Of a stretch of DNA of 64,000 nt, positions 19,866-29,415 are shown piece by piece. The stretch comes from Rhynchopus sp. YZ270_cl-10. Taxonomy: Eukaryota; Euglenozoa; Diplonemea; Diplonemida; Diplonemidae. The notes beneath the pieces are model-generated. The model was not told the origin of the DNA and made no database searches. It saw only the letters and a list, made by a program, of their open reading frames with translations. The stretch is taken from contig OZ037914.1 of NCBI GenBank assembly GCA_964035575.1, positions 1,008,213 to 1,072,212 on the forward strand. The letters are read 5' to 3'. Position numbers and translations under genes: made by a program. How positions within the stretch are numbered: position 1 is the first letter of the stretch; the number at the start of each line of letters is the position of its first letter.

Positions 19866-20582
19866 CAGGAGCTTGGAATATGGGTTTGGGGCAAAATCGG
19901 GTCAAATTCTGTTAAATCGGGTCAGGTCCCGAGCTTTTCCGCCTTCGGCGGAAAAGCTCTTGTGAAGACAAACACATGCAGAATGAGAAAGTGCGTTTCA
20001 CAAAATGGTACACGTTGATGATACACAAGTGTTGCACCATCCCCGCGGAATGCATGTTGCCCTTGACACTGGCGATGAGGTCATCAAGGTAGGGTTGCGC
20101 AATGGAGGTGTGCAATGTGTGTATAGGCCCTCGCCAGTTCAGGTACTCTCTCTGGGCAGGTGTACCCTTCGAGCAAACTTCGGAGGGCGTTCCGTATCCC
20201 CGGCAACACTTGTCACTGTCTGAGCCCCTCTTTTGGTGCGTCACCCAGCGAGTTGATCCAATATCTGGATCGTCAGCTCGCGCCAGTAACCAACGGCTAG
20301 GTCGAGTTCGGCATCCCTCTTGGGTTCGGGTTTGATCGGGGTGGAACGCGCGTTTGAGGGCATTCTGCCTTCATTGAGCTTCGTGCTCGTCGCGGTGGGG
20401 TCACATAGTAGTTCCTCATCCTTCTCAGACCCCCTCATGCGACAAGTAGAGTACCCTATTTTTTGGATTTTCCCCTCAAAAATCTATAGTTTTTTTTTTT
20501 TTTTTTGCCCTGACCCGTTTTTTTCCATGGGGCCGAAGGAAATCGGGTCAATCTGACCCGATTTAACCCCCAAGCTCCCCTG
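19866..20582. mobile_element. Element with imperfect inverted ends (CAGGAGCTTGG) and retroelement-like interior
   Basis: The left end reads CAGGAGCTTGG, then ATCGGGTCA. The right end is inverted: TGACCCGATT, then CCAAGCTCCCCTG. A perfect hairpin, GAGCTTTTCCGCC / GGCGGAAAAGCTC, is at 19931-19959. The interior minus strand holds a possible reverse-transcriptase fragment. Confidence 0.5.
19912..20244 (-). pseudogene. Possible decayed reverse-transcriptase fragment
   Basis: On the minus strand, a 110-codon open frame contains GTPAQREYLN and, 13 residues later, SIAQPYLDDLIAS, resembling the palm region of retroelement reverse transcriptases (a PA block before a YxDD catalytic motif). KRTFSFCM downstream resembles the K.KC.F block. 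No Arg/Lys thumb, RNase H or integrase part is seen, and the flanking frame breaks at 20244. The resemblance rests on a few motifs only, and a chance match cannot be excluded. If real, it is a short, non-functional remnant inside the inverted-repeat element. Confidence 0.3.
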
Positions 20583-20644
20583 ATTTTTACATTAGGTTTC
20601 CTTTTTACATCCTCTGTTGCAGGCCTCAGGGTACTTTCATCCGG

Positions 20645-20698
20645 ATGGCTGGCATCGTACAGTGGGTCAGTCGGAGGTGTCTGCATCAACAACTACAG
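20645..20698 (+). repeat. Family R repeat
   Basis: ATGGCTGGCATCGTACAGTG, then GTCAGTCGGAGGTGTCTGCA and TCAACAACTA. A close copy is at 54535-54586 and a fragment at 24047-24081. Confidence 0.7.
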
Positions 20699-20913
20699 TT
20701 TTTTTTCCCCCGCTGCCGGAAGGGGCCCCCTGAGTCCTACACCTCATTCGATCTTTTGTATTTCAAGCCAAACACTCCCTCACCCCACCAGCCAAACCCC
20801 CCACCCCCCACCCCCTCCCCCTCCCCCTCCCAATTGTACACTAGAAAACCCCCCCTTTTTTTAAATCTCCCCCCTCCTCTCTCACCCTCCCCCCTCCGGG
20901 AGAGAACGGGACA

Positions 20914-22858
20914 ATGAAGTCATCCCGGCCTCGCCCTTCCACCGCATCAACCGCTCCGAGGATGTCGGTCGGTCCGCGGGGCTCTGTGGCTGGGGAGCGG
21001 AGGAGTGTCAACGCCACTACGACTCCTGTGACGTTAGGGAAAACGAAGCTGGGTCATAGGGAGGTGCCGGCTGCAGAGAAGGAGAAGGGGCGGGCGTTTA
21101 CGAGAAGCAGTACAGCGCAGGTTGTTGTACGGAGAAGTCGCGCAGATCCGGTACCAAGCTCGATGCCCCCTCCCCCCGCCATGTTCGCACTGCATGAGCA
21201 ACGGAAGAAGGAGGCAGCGACACGGGCAGCAGGGAAGAGGGCTGCGAGAGAGGCAGTGCGGAGGACACATACCGCGGACCGGTCTAGGTCTCCGGCGTTG
21301 AGGGTGCATTCTCCAGCGCACCCTGCAAATGGGTTCAGCAGGTCCGCCTCCGGGTTTTCCCCTAAAACAGCGTCCACCCACTCCGCCTCCCCCCTCAGAG
21401 GAAGCAGTCCTGCCACTCCAGGAAAGCTTCGCGCGAAGTCGCCGATGCTGCGTTCGCCGTCCCCTCAGATTCGCCCTACCAATGGAGTGGCGAAGGGGAA
21501 GTTCAGTATGACCCCTGCCGCAGGCATGCAGGCAGGCAGAGATCTGCTCGGTGGAATCAGCAAATCTTTAATGGAAAATTTCGGAATTGAACCGGAGGAT
21601 CTAAAAATCGATACCTCAACGGTCTTGGGGACAGGAGGGTTTGGGACAGTGTACATCGGAGATTACCAAGCAACCGAAGTCGCGGTGAAGGTGCACAACA
21701 CAGAACGGTCCTGGACACCATCTGAAATCCAAGAATGGAAGCGCGAGGTTTCGATCATGACCAAGCTGCGCCACCCGAACATCCTTATGCTCCTGGGGGC
21801 AGTGTTTTATAAGACTAAGCTTGCGATTGTGACGGAGCTGTGCGAGAAGGGGACGTTGTTGCGTTTGCTTCAGTCGTCGAAGGCCGACAACGAAAAAATC
21901 ACGTGGGGGAGGAAGGTGGAGTGGCTGCGGCAGATTGCGAAGGGAATGGCGTTTTTGCATCATAAACGGATTTTCCATAGAGATCTGAAGGCGGCTAATG
22001 TCTTTGTCACAGGCGAGACAATGAAGATCGCTGATTTCGGCCTGTCACGTATCAGAAAGGACATCCTGCAAGGGCTCCGTGCTGAGAGTATGGGTAAAGA
22101 TACACACAAAAGCGGAGGCAGCAGACGTCTCTCGCGAAGCGCAGACCCCATCAACAGACAGGAACACATTGCAGACAATAAGGAGAACTCACGCATCCAA
22201 GGTACCTTCGCGTTTATTGCCCCAGAGATCTGGTCGGAGACGCCGTACTCAGAGAAGGTAATGTTTTTTTTTTTTTGGAAATACATGGGGTTGGGTGTCC
22301 ACCCCGTACCAAAGGTACACTGTCGCGAGAGGGCTTTGTATTTCAACTCTACTTTTTTTTTTGATTTTGCAAGACGAAAAAAAAAATTCCCAATACCCCA
22401 CAGGCTGATGTATACTCGTTTGGAGTGTTGTTGACGGAGCTGCTTGCTGTCGCAATGCCCTTCGCTCATGATGTGCGGGAGGAGTTGAGTTGGCGGATAA
22501 TGGTCGGGAAAACCTTCGTCAAGGTGCTTGAAACCATTGGCGACGAGCCCATCCCCATGCCAGTACAGGATGTCCAGAGGGCGTGTCTCTCCTTCCAGCC
22601 TGAGGTATGTTTTTCAATGGGGTAAAAAAGCAAAGCAAAATAACCAACCATAACAGTCGCGACCCTTCTTCACGGACGTTGTGTCGCAGCTCAAGACACT
22701 CTCGGAGCACTCCTTCTGCAATGATGAGTGCCCGTGGCCGACCGAAACCGAGGTGCAGCTACAAGGTATGTGTTTTTTTTTTGTTCCACATTATTTAACT
22801 TTCAAATTATATCACAGATCGTGACCCACTGTCCGTCGAAGCCGACGAGGAAAGATAG
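20914..22858 (+). CDS. TKL/MAP3K-type protein kinase, four exons
   Basis: Exons 20914-22257, 22404-22604, 22657-22765 and 22818-22858 join in frame to 564 residues; all introns are GT-AG (146, 52 and 52 bases). The first 230 residues are Ser/Pro/Arg-rich and disordered-looking. The kinase domain follows: glycine loop LGTGGFGTVYIG (238-249), catalytic Lys259 (VAVK), HRDLKAANV (355-363), DFG (374-376) and APE (436-438), then SEKADVYSFGVLLTELL across the first splice. An insertion of about 45 Ser/Lys-rich residues lies between DFG and APE. The motifs fit the tyrosine-kinase-like group; all catalytic residues are present. Intron 1 is larger than the others because it carries a family A repeat. 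A C/T-rich leader precedes the start. Confidence 0.93.
22286..22347 (+). repeat. Family A repeat inside kinase intron 1
   Basis: Contains TGTCCACCCCGTACCAAAGG, then TACACTGTCGCGAGAGGGCT and TTGTATTTCAAC. It accounts for most of the extra length of the 146-base intron compared with the 52-base introns of the same gene. Confidence 0.8.
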
Positions 22859-22883
22859 AATGCAGGGTACACACACATGGCGG

Positions 22884-22989
22884 GCTAGTTAAGGTGGATA
22901 ACTGGTTGTACTACTGGATAGTAACACTACTAGCTTAGCGCTAGTCGTTACGACATAGTTCCACTAGTAGTCCCTTAACTAGTCCACCA
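22884..22989. repeat. Imperfect foldback K
   Basis: The arms GCTAGTTAAGGTGG and CCCTTAACTAGTCCACC are inverted. Inner parts TACTACTGGATAG and CTAGTAGT also pair imperfectly, around a GCTTAGCGC centre. Confidence 0.5.
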
Positions 22990-23372
22990 TGAGAAAACCG
23001 GGAGTATGGGGAGGGGATGGGGGAACGGCAGTCACTTTACCCCCTGTTTTTGCATTTAACATAAATGGTTTTTTTTTCCTTCTAAAAAGACGCACCGTAC
23101 AGAACGCATTTTTTTTCTTTCCTCTCTCAACCAATTAAAACACATTTTTATGCCCACAAATTTTGCAGGTTTTTTTTCTCCTCTAGGGGTGTTCGGTTGT
23201 CAGACCCACACCCTCACAAGGAGGTGGAAACGTTTTCTTTAAGAAAATCAATGTTTCTTTCTAGAGGTGTATGCACTGTGAGGCATATTCATCTTACAAC
23301 CTTTTATTTTTTCCCCGTTCTTCAAAAGGGTTGACTAAGCAAACAGAAAAGACTTTTTCATCTTACAATGAC

Positions 23373-23433
23373 GATGGGAACATTTTTTTGTTGATCCCGC
23401 TATCAATTTATTGAATGGCACACGTTGAAATAT
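23373..23433 (+). repeat. Family Q repeat, copy 1
   Basis: GATGGGAACATTTTTTTGTT, then GATCCCGCTATCAATTTATT and a GTTGAAATA end. A matching copy is at 63399-63465. Confidence 0.7.
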
Positions 23434-23772
23434 CTTACAAAGCTTTTCTTTACGGTGACTAAGCACGAGGCTCAAAGGTCTCTAGTTTTCTTTATCCAAA
23501 CGCCGAGTGGACGCGTAATAATTTTACACAGATTCATCTTGGGTGTGTATTATTGTCATATGATTCTGGCCAAGGGAAAGTGCATGGTTGGTTTTACGCC
23601 TCTTTTTATGAGCATTTTCCCCCTTTTTAAAATGTCTCTTGATGGAACAATTGGTGACTGCTGAGACTGTAAAAGGTTTCTCAAAGTTGCTTTTTCACGG
23701 AGAGAAGATGGGGGAAGAACATTTTGTTCAGGAGTACCTTTTTTTTTTGAGGAGGGTCCTGCATTCCATTAA

Positions 23773-23885
23773 ATGTAAACCACAAAAATGGATTGTAGGA
23801 CTGCATGGTTGGGGGTCCATCCCCGGTCAACGTACGCCAAGGGTACACTGTTGATGAGAAAAGGCTTTTTTGTATTTCAAGTCGA
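23773..23885 (+). repeat. Family A repeat
   Basis: Full-length copy from GTAAACCACAAAAATGGATT through GGACTGCATGGTTGGGGGTC to TTGTATTTCAAGTCGATT. Confidence 0.8.
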
Positions 23886-23906
23886 TTATTTTTTGTTCCC
23901 ATTACT

Positions 23907-24019
23907 GGTGCTTTCGGAAGTCGGTCAAACGACCTGTCGGTGACCTGTCAATATCAGGGGGGGTGTCTATAAAGTCCCTGTGTCAGCGACCTGTCAATAT
24001 CGACCCCTCCCGGGGCACC
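23907..24019 (+). repeat. Family S repeat, copy 2
   Basis: Same ends as the copy at 2244-2322 (GGTGCTTTCGGAAGTCGGTC and ATATCGACCCCTCCCGG then GGCACC), with extra bases between GACCTGTCA units. Confidence 0.7.
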
Positions 24020-24175
24020 AATTACGGCATTTTTTGGGGTAATTCTGTGGCATCGTACGAGACGCCTGCATCAATAGCTACCCTATTTCCCCCCCCCTTC
24101 TTTTTCCTATTTTTTGATTTTTTAAAGGGGGTTTTGCTTTGAAAACCGTTGGGTAAAAAAAAAATGTTCAAAATG

Positions 24176-24216
24176 TAGGTCATCCTCGGGGCCTACCCTA
24201 AACAACCAAGTTTTCA
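24176..24216 (-). repeat. Family N repeat, diverged
   Basis: GGTCATCCTCGGGGCCTACC, then AACAACCAAGTTTTCAAAA; inverse of the 10657-10727 copy. Confidence 0.6.
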
Positions 24217-24489
24217 AAAAAATCAACCCAAAACCAATGCCCATTTTATGAAAACATTACTTGAAAGATGTACGCTCCCCCCACACACACCTCCCCCCTT
24301 TTCTGACTGATATCTTTCAAGTCCCTCATTTTTTAGTTATTCTGCTCTAATGATAAAATGCCAAGAGTAAAAAAAATTCTCTTTTTTCGGTAGATCCGTT
24401 TTGTCCATATAAAATAAAACAGTGGTGTTGGGTGAGGTGTTGGTGGCGTAATGTAACCAGGGGGGGAGGGGGGGATATAGGGTTTAGAG

Positions 24490-24623
24490 CACGACCGGAC
24501 CCACTGACAAGTGACAAGTGATATATGACAAGTGATATATGACAAATAAGTAGTCATTTGTCATGAAAAGTGATTTACTTTGTCATTTTGTCACTTTGTC
24601 GCTTCTCACTGGGTCCCGTCGTG
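24490..24623. mobile_element. Family B foldback element, copy 1
   Basis: 134 bases with inverted ends CACGAC.GGACCCACTGACAA and CTGGGTCCCGTCGTG. The interior repeats GACAAGTGAT / CACTTTGTC motifs. The second copy at 60535-60694 lies inside a family A repeat. Confidence 0.8.
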
Positions 24624-25519
24624 AGGGGAAGTCAGCAGACACTGCTTCTATTACTCAACAAGGTAGGTAAGTGCACGAGAGGCTTTTATCTGACAATTTT
24701 TTTTTTCTCGTTTCACGATATTTTCCGCGTATTTTTCCAAGGTGACTAAGAACGAGAGGATTAAGGTTCGTCCACAATGTGTGGTTTCCCTAGGGGGAAA
24801 AAACAGGGTAAAAAAAGAGGCAAAAAAAACACCACCAACACAAAAAAAAAAAACTTAAAATAACTCTTACTGGGGGGGGCCGAATATAAGAAAGGGGTCG
24901 AATATAAGAAAGGGTTGGAAAATGGCGTTTTTCATTTCTTTTTACCTCTAATATAAGAAAGGGGTATCTTATATTTAACTCTCGCGGTGATTTCAAAGAA
25001 AAGATTTTTTTTATTTTTTTGAGATTTTTATTTCTTTTGAAAGCGCGGTTTCGAAATGTTCAATTCCGGGGTCGGACGATAAAAAATATGCATCTGGGTC
25101 GAGTGAGTTAAAAATCTGAAAAATGATACGCAATTTCGGAGAATGTGTGATATAAGATAGGGGTATCTTATATTAAACTTTGAGCTTTATCTAAAGACTC
25201 TGTACATATTAGGGCGTCCCAAGGGCAACTCACATACGCCCAAAGCTTATTTTCTTAGGGTAGCACAATTAAAATTATTGTTTAGTGTCATGCGTGCGAA
25301 CAGATTTTGGAAATCTAAAAAAAAATAATAATGTTCGTCTCAGAGGGCATATCTCGTCTTTCTGCAGAGACAGCATGCTGACGTCTTTCTGCAGGTTTTC
25401 GGCAAAGGGAAAGAGGACCTGCATCATCGTTCGCTTATACCCAAAAAAGCGAAACAAGGGGACTGAGTGACGATGCAGAACATCTGCACCATCATCAGCT
25501 GCCCTCTACAACTAAAAAA

Positions 25520-25545
25520 GTAGCGTACCGTGCGCCTGCGGCGCT
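25520..25545 (-). repeat. Family C core fragment
   Basis: Contains GCGTACCGTGCGCCTGCGGC, shared with 26542-26564, 37789-37811, 38265-38460, 38966-39106 and 55851-56045. Confidence 0.7.
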
Positions 25546-26541
25546 GTGTTGCTGGCTATTTGATGTTGATATATTCCCATTGATACTTCTGTGTATTGCC
25601 TCCTTTTTTTTTAAGGAGGCTTCGGTGCAAGCGACGAGTACATTCACTTTCTATTACATGTTGCAAATGCAGCTGTAATCACTGTGTATCACCATACCAT
25701 GAAACAAGCAAATGCCGTCACCCTCCACTCTCACAAGACCCATTACCTTGTTAAGCTTCCACCCCCGACCCATCATCGCACTTTTCCCATTTTGGCTTGC
25801 TAAGTGACAACACGATGGTGAAGTCACTCAGTGTAAGTATCTGCGTATGTACCAAAAACTTGTCCATTTTGGCAAAGTGACCCCACTACTGGACGGACGG
25901 ATTCCAAAAATGCAAATGCCGGTGTTTTTTGGACGATGCATATTTCCCGGCCAAAAACCCCACCACAAATTATAAAGCAACGAGGCGAAAAGACACGTGA
26001 TACACGGGTGTGTGGTTTTTTGTGAATTTATGTGAATGTTTGTGAATGTTTCGTGCAGGTGTTGCGAATTTTTGTGAACTTTTGTGAATTTATGTGAATC
26101 GCTAGTTTGGTGTGGCTAAAACCAGCAAATTTCACTGATAAAAAAGATCGGGTCTTTTGTTTGTGCGCTCAAAGCCGGGAAAACAAAAAGGTGAAAAAAT
26201 GTGTGAAACTGAAGTACGGTTGTTGTGGTTAATTGAGTACTCAAAGAAAACAAGCAAGCTTCTGTTTTTTTCAATCCGTTTTGTTTGCCCTGCAGCGCTG
26301 CCTCCAATCTTTTTAGAATTGACAACAAGTTGTTTTATCAAAAAAATGCTAACAAACTGCTAAATAATACCCTTTTTTTAGGGATGGTGTATAAAAACAT
26401 TTTTTTACCTTGAGGTTTTTCCACTCCCCCTGTTGACGCGCCTCCACTCTTGCATACCCATGTGTGACCCCACCGTTGAACGCAATCGACTCGCTGAGTC
26501 AAAAGAACGCACAGAACGGGGCTGGAAAAAAATCCCGAAAG

Positions 26542-26564
26542 ACGCGTACCGTGCGCCTGCGGCG
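26542..26564 (-). repeat. Family C core fragment
   Basis: GCGTACCGTGCGCCTGCGGC followed by GCC, immediately upstream of the minisatellite. Confidence 0.7.
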
Positions 26565-26586
26565 CCCACAAAGTGAGTTTTCCCCT

Positions 26587-26869
26587 TGTGTATACTGTGT
26601 ATACTGTGTATACTGTGTATACTGTGTATACTGTGTATACTGTGTATACTGTGTATACTGTGTATGCTGTGTATACTGTGTATACTGTGTATACTGTGTA
26701 TACTGTGTATACTGTGTATACTGTGTATACTGTGTATACTGTGTATACTGTGTATACTGTGTATACTGTGTATACTGTGTATACTGTGTATACTGTGTAT
26801 ACTGTGTATACTGTGTATACTGTGTATACTGTGTATACTGTGTATACTGTGTATACTGTGTATACTGTG
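26587..26869 (+). repeat. Minisatellite (TGTGTATAC)n, about 31 units
   Basis: 283 bases of the 9-base unit TGTGTATAC. One variant unit, TGTGTATGC, is at about 26659-26667. Because the unit is a multiple of three, every frame is open, which creates false proteins. Confidence 0.97.
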
Positions 26870-27240
26870 CGGAAATTGACCAAAAACGAGAACTTGTCCA
26901 TTTCTGCAAATTGACCCCACCACTGGACGGACAGATTCCGGAAATGCAAATGCCGGCGTTTAAACTGGTAGAAACACGGGGATTCGGTTATGTTTTGTAG
27001 TTTAAGTTGAATAAAGTTGAATATAAGATACCCTTTCTTAAATTAAAAAATTTAAATTAAATTTTTTAAAACCTTCATTTTCGCTTAATTCTTACGCATA
27101 TTATAAGATACCCTTTCTTATATTCGGCCCCCCCCCAGTAAGAAGAAAGCTCACCCACTTTTCTCTTTCCCTTCCTCCTCCTCCTCCTCCTCCTCCACCG
27201 CCAAACAAACACAGAAAAAAAAACAAAATACACCCAAAAA

Positions 27241-27744
27241 ATGACATCACTCCGAGATTTTTTACACCAAATTGTTGAGGTTTCGTTCACTACTGAACGG
27301 CGGTGTACTTCTGAGCACTTGACCGGGTACGTCTGGAACGTGGATCCCGAGACGGGGGCGGCTCTGCTGGTTACCCAGGCCTCCTCTTCTCCCTCCTCCT
27401 CCTCCTCCACTCCGACCCCTAGCCACTCTGTGACACTACTCCAAACACATGCTGTAGGTACAGTGCGTGCAGCACAGGACATATCAGCGGAGGACTTAGC
27501 CGCTTATGAAAAGGCAGCCGCAAAGCTCTCAGCAGCAGTTGCCGCACCGCCACCGTCTGCAATAGCGTTGGGGGCTGCAGAGGTGTGTACTCGTCTCGAG
27601 GCAGCGCGTATCCCGTTTGTGAAGCAAGAGGACGGCATCTCTGTTCTGGACGGAGCAGCGCACATCCATCCACCCTACAGCTCCGCCTCAATCAAAACCA
27701 CAAACGACCAAATTCTGCAAAGTTTGTTAAAGCTTTTGAAGTAG
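27241..27744 (+). CDS. Gemin6-like protein (Lsm fold plus AD-like C-terminus)
   Basis: 167 residues, the same length as human Gemin6 as I recall it. Residues 1-80 have the pattern of a degenerate Sm/Lsm fold (VEVSFTTERRCTSEHLTGYV, then WNVDPETGAALLVTQ, interrupted by a poly-Ser loop). Residues 120-167 (RIPFVKQEDG, VLDGAAHIHPPYSSASIKTT, ILQSLLKLL) match the C-terminal block of Gemin6, where a V/I-x-I-PPY motif follows IP-x-x-x-Q-x-D. Gemin6 belongs to the SMN complex that loads Sm rings onto snRNAs. The start is the first methionine, just after the 24866-27142 element. LSM12 has a similar two-domain plan and is the main alternative. Confidence 0.6.
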   Translation: MTSLRDFLHQIVEVSFTTERRCTSEHLTGYVWNVDPETGAALLVTQASSSPSSSSSTPTPSHSVTLLQTHAVGTVRAAQDISAEDLAAYEKAAAKLSAAVAAPPPSAIALGAAEVCTRLEAARIPFVKQEDGISVLDGAAHIHPPYSSASIKTTNDQILQSLLKLLK

Positions 27745-28179
27745 AGAAAAGGATATTTTTTCACAGACTGCCAGTCTCTTGGAGTTAGTGGGGGAAGAGG
27801 AGGAGAGGTCTTTGGGGTGGGGAGAACATAGATTATTTTCCGTCATTTTTGTTGTTTGATTTTGCCGTGTAGTTTACTTATTAGAACAACAAAACAAAAA
27901 GGTGATGGGGGAGTACATTTTACCCCTATCTTTTCTCTTCTCCGCGTGTTTTTCGATGCGCTAAGCAACATTTCTGATTTAAATGTATTTCTTCAAATCC
28001 TCATAATTTCCCCCCCATTTTCCAAATTCTTTCCCATTTCCCTTTCCTCCCCCCTTCACAACGATGTCACCGGAAATTCTAGAATTTAATTTCTATTTTA
28101 TCAAACCATCCCCCTTCACAACTAATCAACAGAGGAAGAAGTGGGGGTTTATTTTTTAAACCACACCACACACACTACA
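27745..28179. other. Intergenic spacer
   Basis: About 435 bases between the Gemin6-like gene and the next gene. A C/T-rich stretch (about 28005-28060) precedes the next gene's leader. No repeat or gene recognised. Confidence 0.5.
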
Positions 28180-29014
28180 ATGCCTGTGTCATATGATGCA
28201 CACGGCAACCCTGTGATAGAGACTTCAGATGAGGATGAAGCAATAGCAAAGGCCGCTGCAGACGCAAAGCGGAAGAAGAGGAAGAGGAAGAAGCGTGACG
28301 AGGAGGAGGAGGGGGAAGGCCTCGAGGGGGGGGAGACAGAGGCAGCGGCAGGCAAGGCCGGTCTAGACGCGGCAACGGCGTTCAGCTCTATCGAGCTTTC
28401 CGATGAGCTTCTGGCGAAGGACACAGAAGGCGCGATCAAGGTAATGTTTAAATTTTGGCTTGTATTTAACTATCAGTGTGGACAACCCCTGAGGATGAGT
28501 GCTCTCCTCCTCCCCCTTTTTTTTTCTCTCCCAGTTTTTTGTCATGTGATTGGTGTTTCAAAGAAACCGTATATTAACCCATATCCAGCTTGTCATGGTG
28601 GTTCAACACATAAACTTCCATATTCCTCAGTGTCGTGAATATCTGGTAGTTTAAAACATTGCTTTACCGACTGAGATGCGTTTTAGCACGTTTTCAACTA
28701 CTCTTTTCTTTTTTCAGTGCCTGCGTCCCAGAGGCGTTTGCACTATCAACTTCACTTTTTTGGTCGGAGGTTGCGTTAATAACTTCACTTTTTTTTATCT
28801 CATTTCTCAGGAGGTCAACAAACGTTCTGCGCAAGACAAGAAGAAGAGACGTACCCAAGGCCCTGCCACCCGCGATAGCACCCCCTTCTGGCAGAAACCG
28901 CAAAAACAGAAGCGATGGAAGGACGGCCAACGCATGCGGGTTCTCTCAAACAAACCTGAGATTGAGGTCACCAACACAGAACATATCGGCGATACTTACT
29001 CTGTCAAACGATAA
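28180..29014 (+). CDS. Lys-rich small protein, two exons, unrecognised
   Basis: Exons 28180-28440 and 28811-29014 join in phase 0 to 154 residues; the 370-base intron starts GTAATG and ends TTTCTCAG. The protein begins MPVSYDAHGNPVIETSDEDE and has a strongly basic KRKKRKRKKR stretch near 32-42 (a likely nuclear or nucleolar signal), followed by Glu/Gly-rich linker. A conserved-looking C-terminus follows: KKKRRTQGPATRDSTPFWQK, then QKRWKDGQRMRVLSNKPEIE. I do not recognise the family; composition suggests a nuclear RNA- or ribosome-biogenesis protein, but that is a guess. The intron carries a family D repeat ending 15 bases before the acceptor, which may supply part of its pyrimidine tract. Confidence 0.75.
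28718..28795 (+). repeat. Family D repeat inside an intron
   Basis: GTGCCTGCGTCCCAGAGGCG, then TTTGCACTATCAACTTCACT and a T run, partly duplicated (AACTTCACTTTTTT twice). It lies directly before the 3' splice site at 28810. Confidence 0.8.
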
Positions 29015-29415
29015 GAACAAATGAGGGGGTTTTTTATGGGTTTTTTTTGGATCCGATGTGTTTTCTACACAACAAAATACAAAAAAAAATAAAGGTTCCC
29101 ACCCAACATTTCCCCCCCTTCAACTTTGTTATTTCAGCCAATCCCATCATACACGGAAACTACTTTACTCGTAGTGAACACCATCTATTTTATATTAAGA
29201 TTTGAGGCACCACTTTGGGATTTAAAAATGGAAGACAAGCACTTGCAAAAAAATTCTCTGTTTGATTCACTTTTTGATTCACAAAATACCACCCAAATTT
29301 CGCAGTTCACATTACCCCCTCTTTTTCCCCTCCACCTCCACCTCCACCTCTTTTTGCTATACGGCTTGCGCACAAACACCTCCTCCTTCTCTTCCTTCAC
29401 CTTCTTCTTCTCCTT
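29015..29415. other. Intergenic spacer with C/T-rich leader
   Basis: 400 bases. The last 110 (about 29305-29410) are almost purely C and T with CCACCT and CTTCTT repeats, leading into the PPR gene. No repeat family recognised. Confidence 0.5.

Larger units (their letters stand above)
16734..20913. other. Gene-poor region with foldback elements and an assembly gap
   Basis: 4.2 kb without a supportable intact gene. It contains family A copies, two foldback elements (17251-17421 and 18901-19017), the 200-base gap, and an inverted-repeat element with a possible reverse-transcriptase fragment (19866-20582). A C/T-rich stretch at 20775-20905 leads into the kinase gene. Confidence 0.6.
24866..27142. 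mobile_element. 2.3-kb candidate element with inverted ends, minisatellite and internal direct repeats
   Basis: The ends 24866-24897 and 27110-27142 are inverted copies: CTTACTGGGGGGGG then CCGAATATAAGAAAGGG, and its inverse. TATAAGAAAGGGGTATCTTA-type sequence recurs just inside. Two direct repeats of about 75 bases (around 25855-25930 and 26880-26957) share TGGACGGA and GATTCC, then AATGCAAATGCCGG. The interior also has the 9-base minisatellite, two family C cores and GTGAATTT repeats at 26018-26100. No coding frame for a transposase was found. Confidence 0.55.
22859..27240. other. Gene-poor region with repeats
   Basis: 4.4 kb without a supportable gene. It contains an imperfect foldback at 22884-22989 (CTAGTTAAGG / CCTTAACTAG arms) and copies of families Q, A, S, R, N and B. 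The 2.3-kb inverted-repeat element at 24866-27142 also lies here. A family E motif GGTGACTAAGCACGAGG is near 23455. Confidence 0.6.

Noticed and set aside
22286-22347. Kinase reading straight through the first intron
   Set aside because: The read-through translation is family A sequence and destroys kinase subdomain IX; splicing 22258-22403 restores EKADVYSFG.
26587-26869. Regular repeat resembling a CRISPR array
   Set aside because: There are no spacers; it is a simple 9-base tandem repeat in a eukaryotic genome.
26338-27000. Repetitive proteins (VYT, CIL, YCV, IHS units) in both strands
   Set aside because: They are frames of the TGTGTATAC minisatellite, whose unit is a multiple of three.
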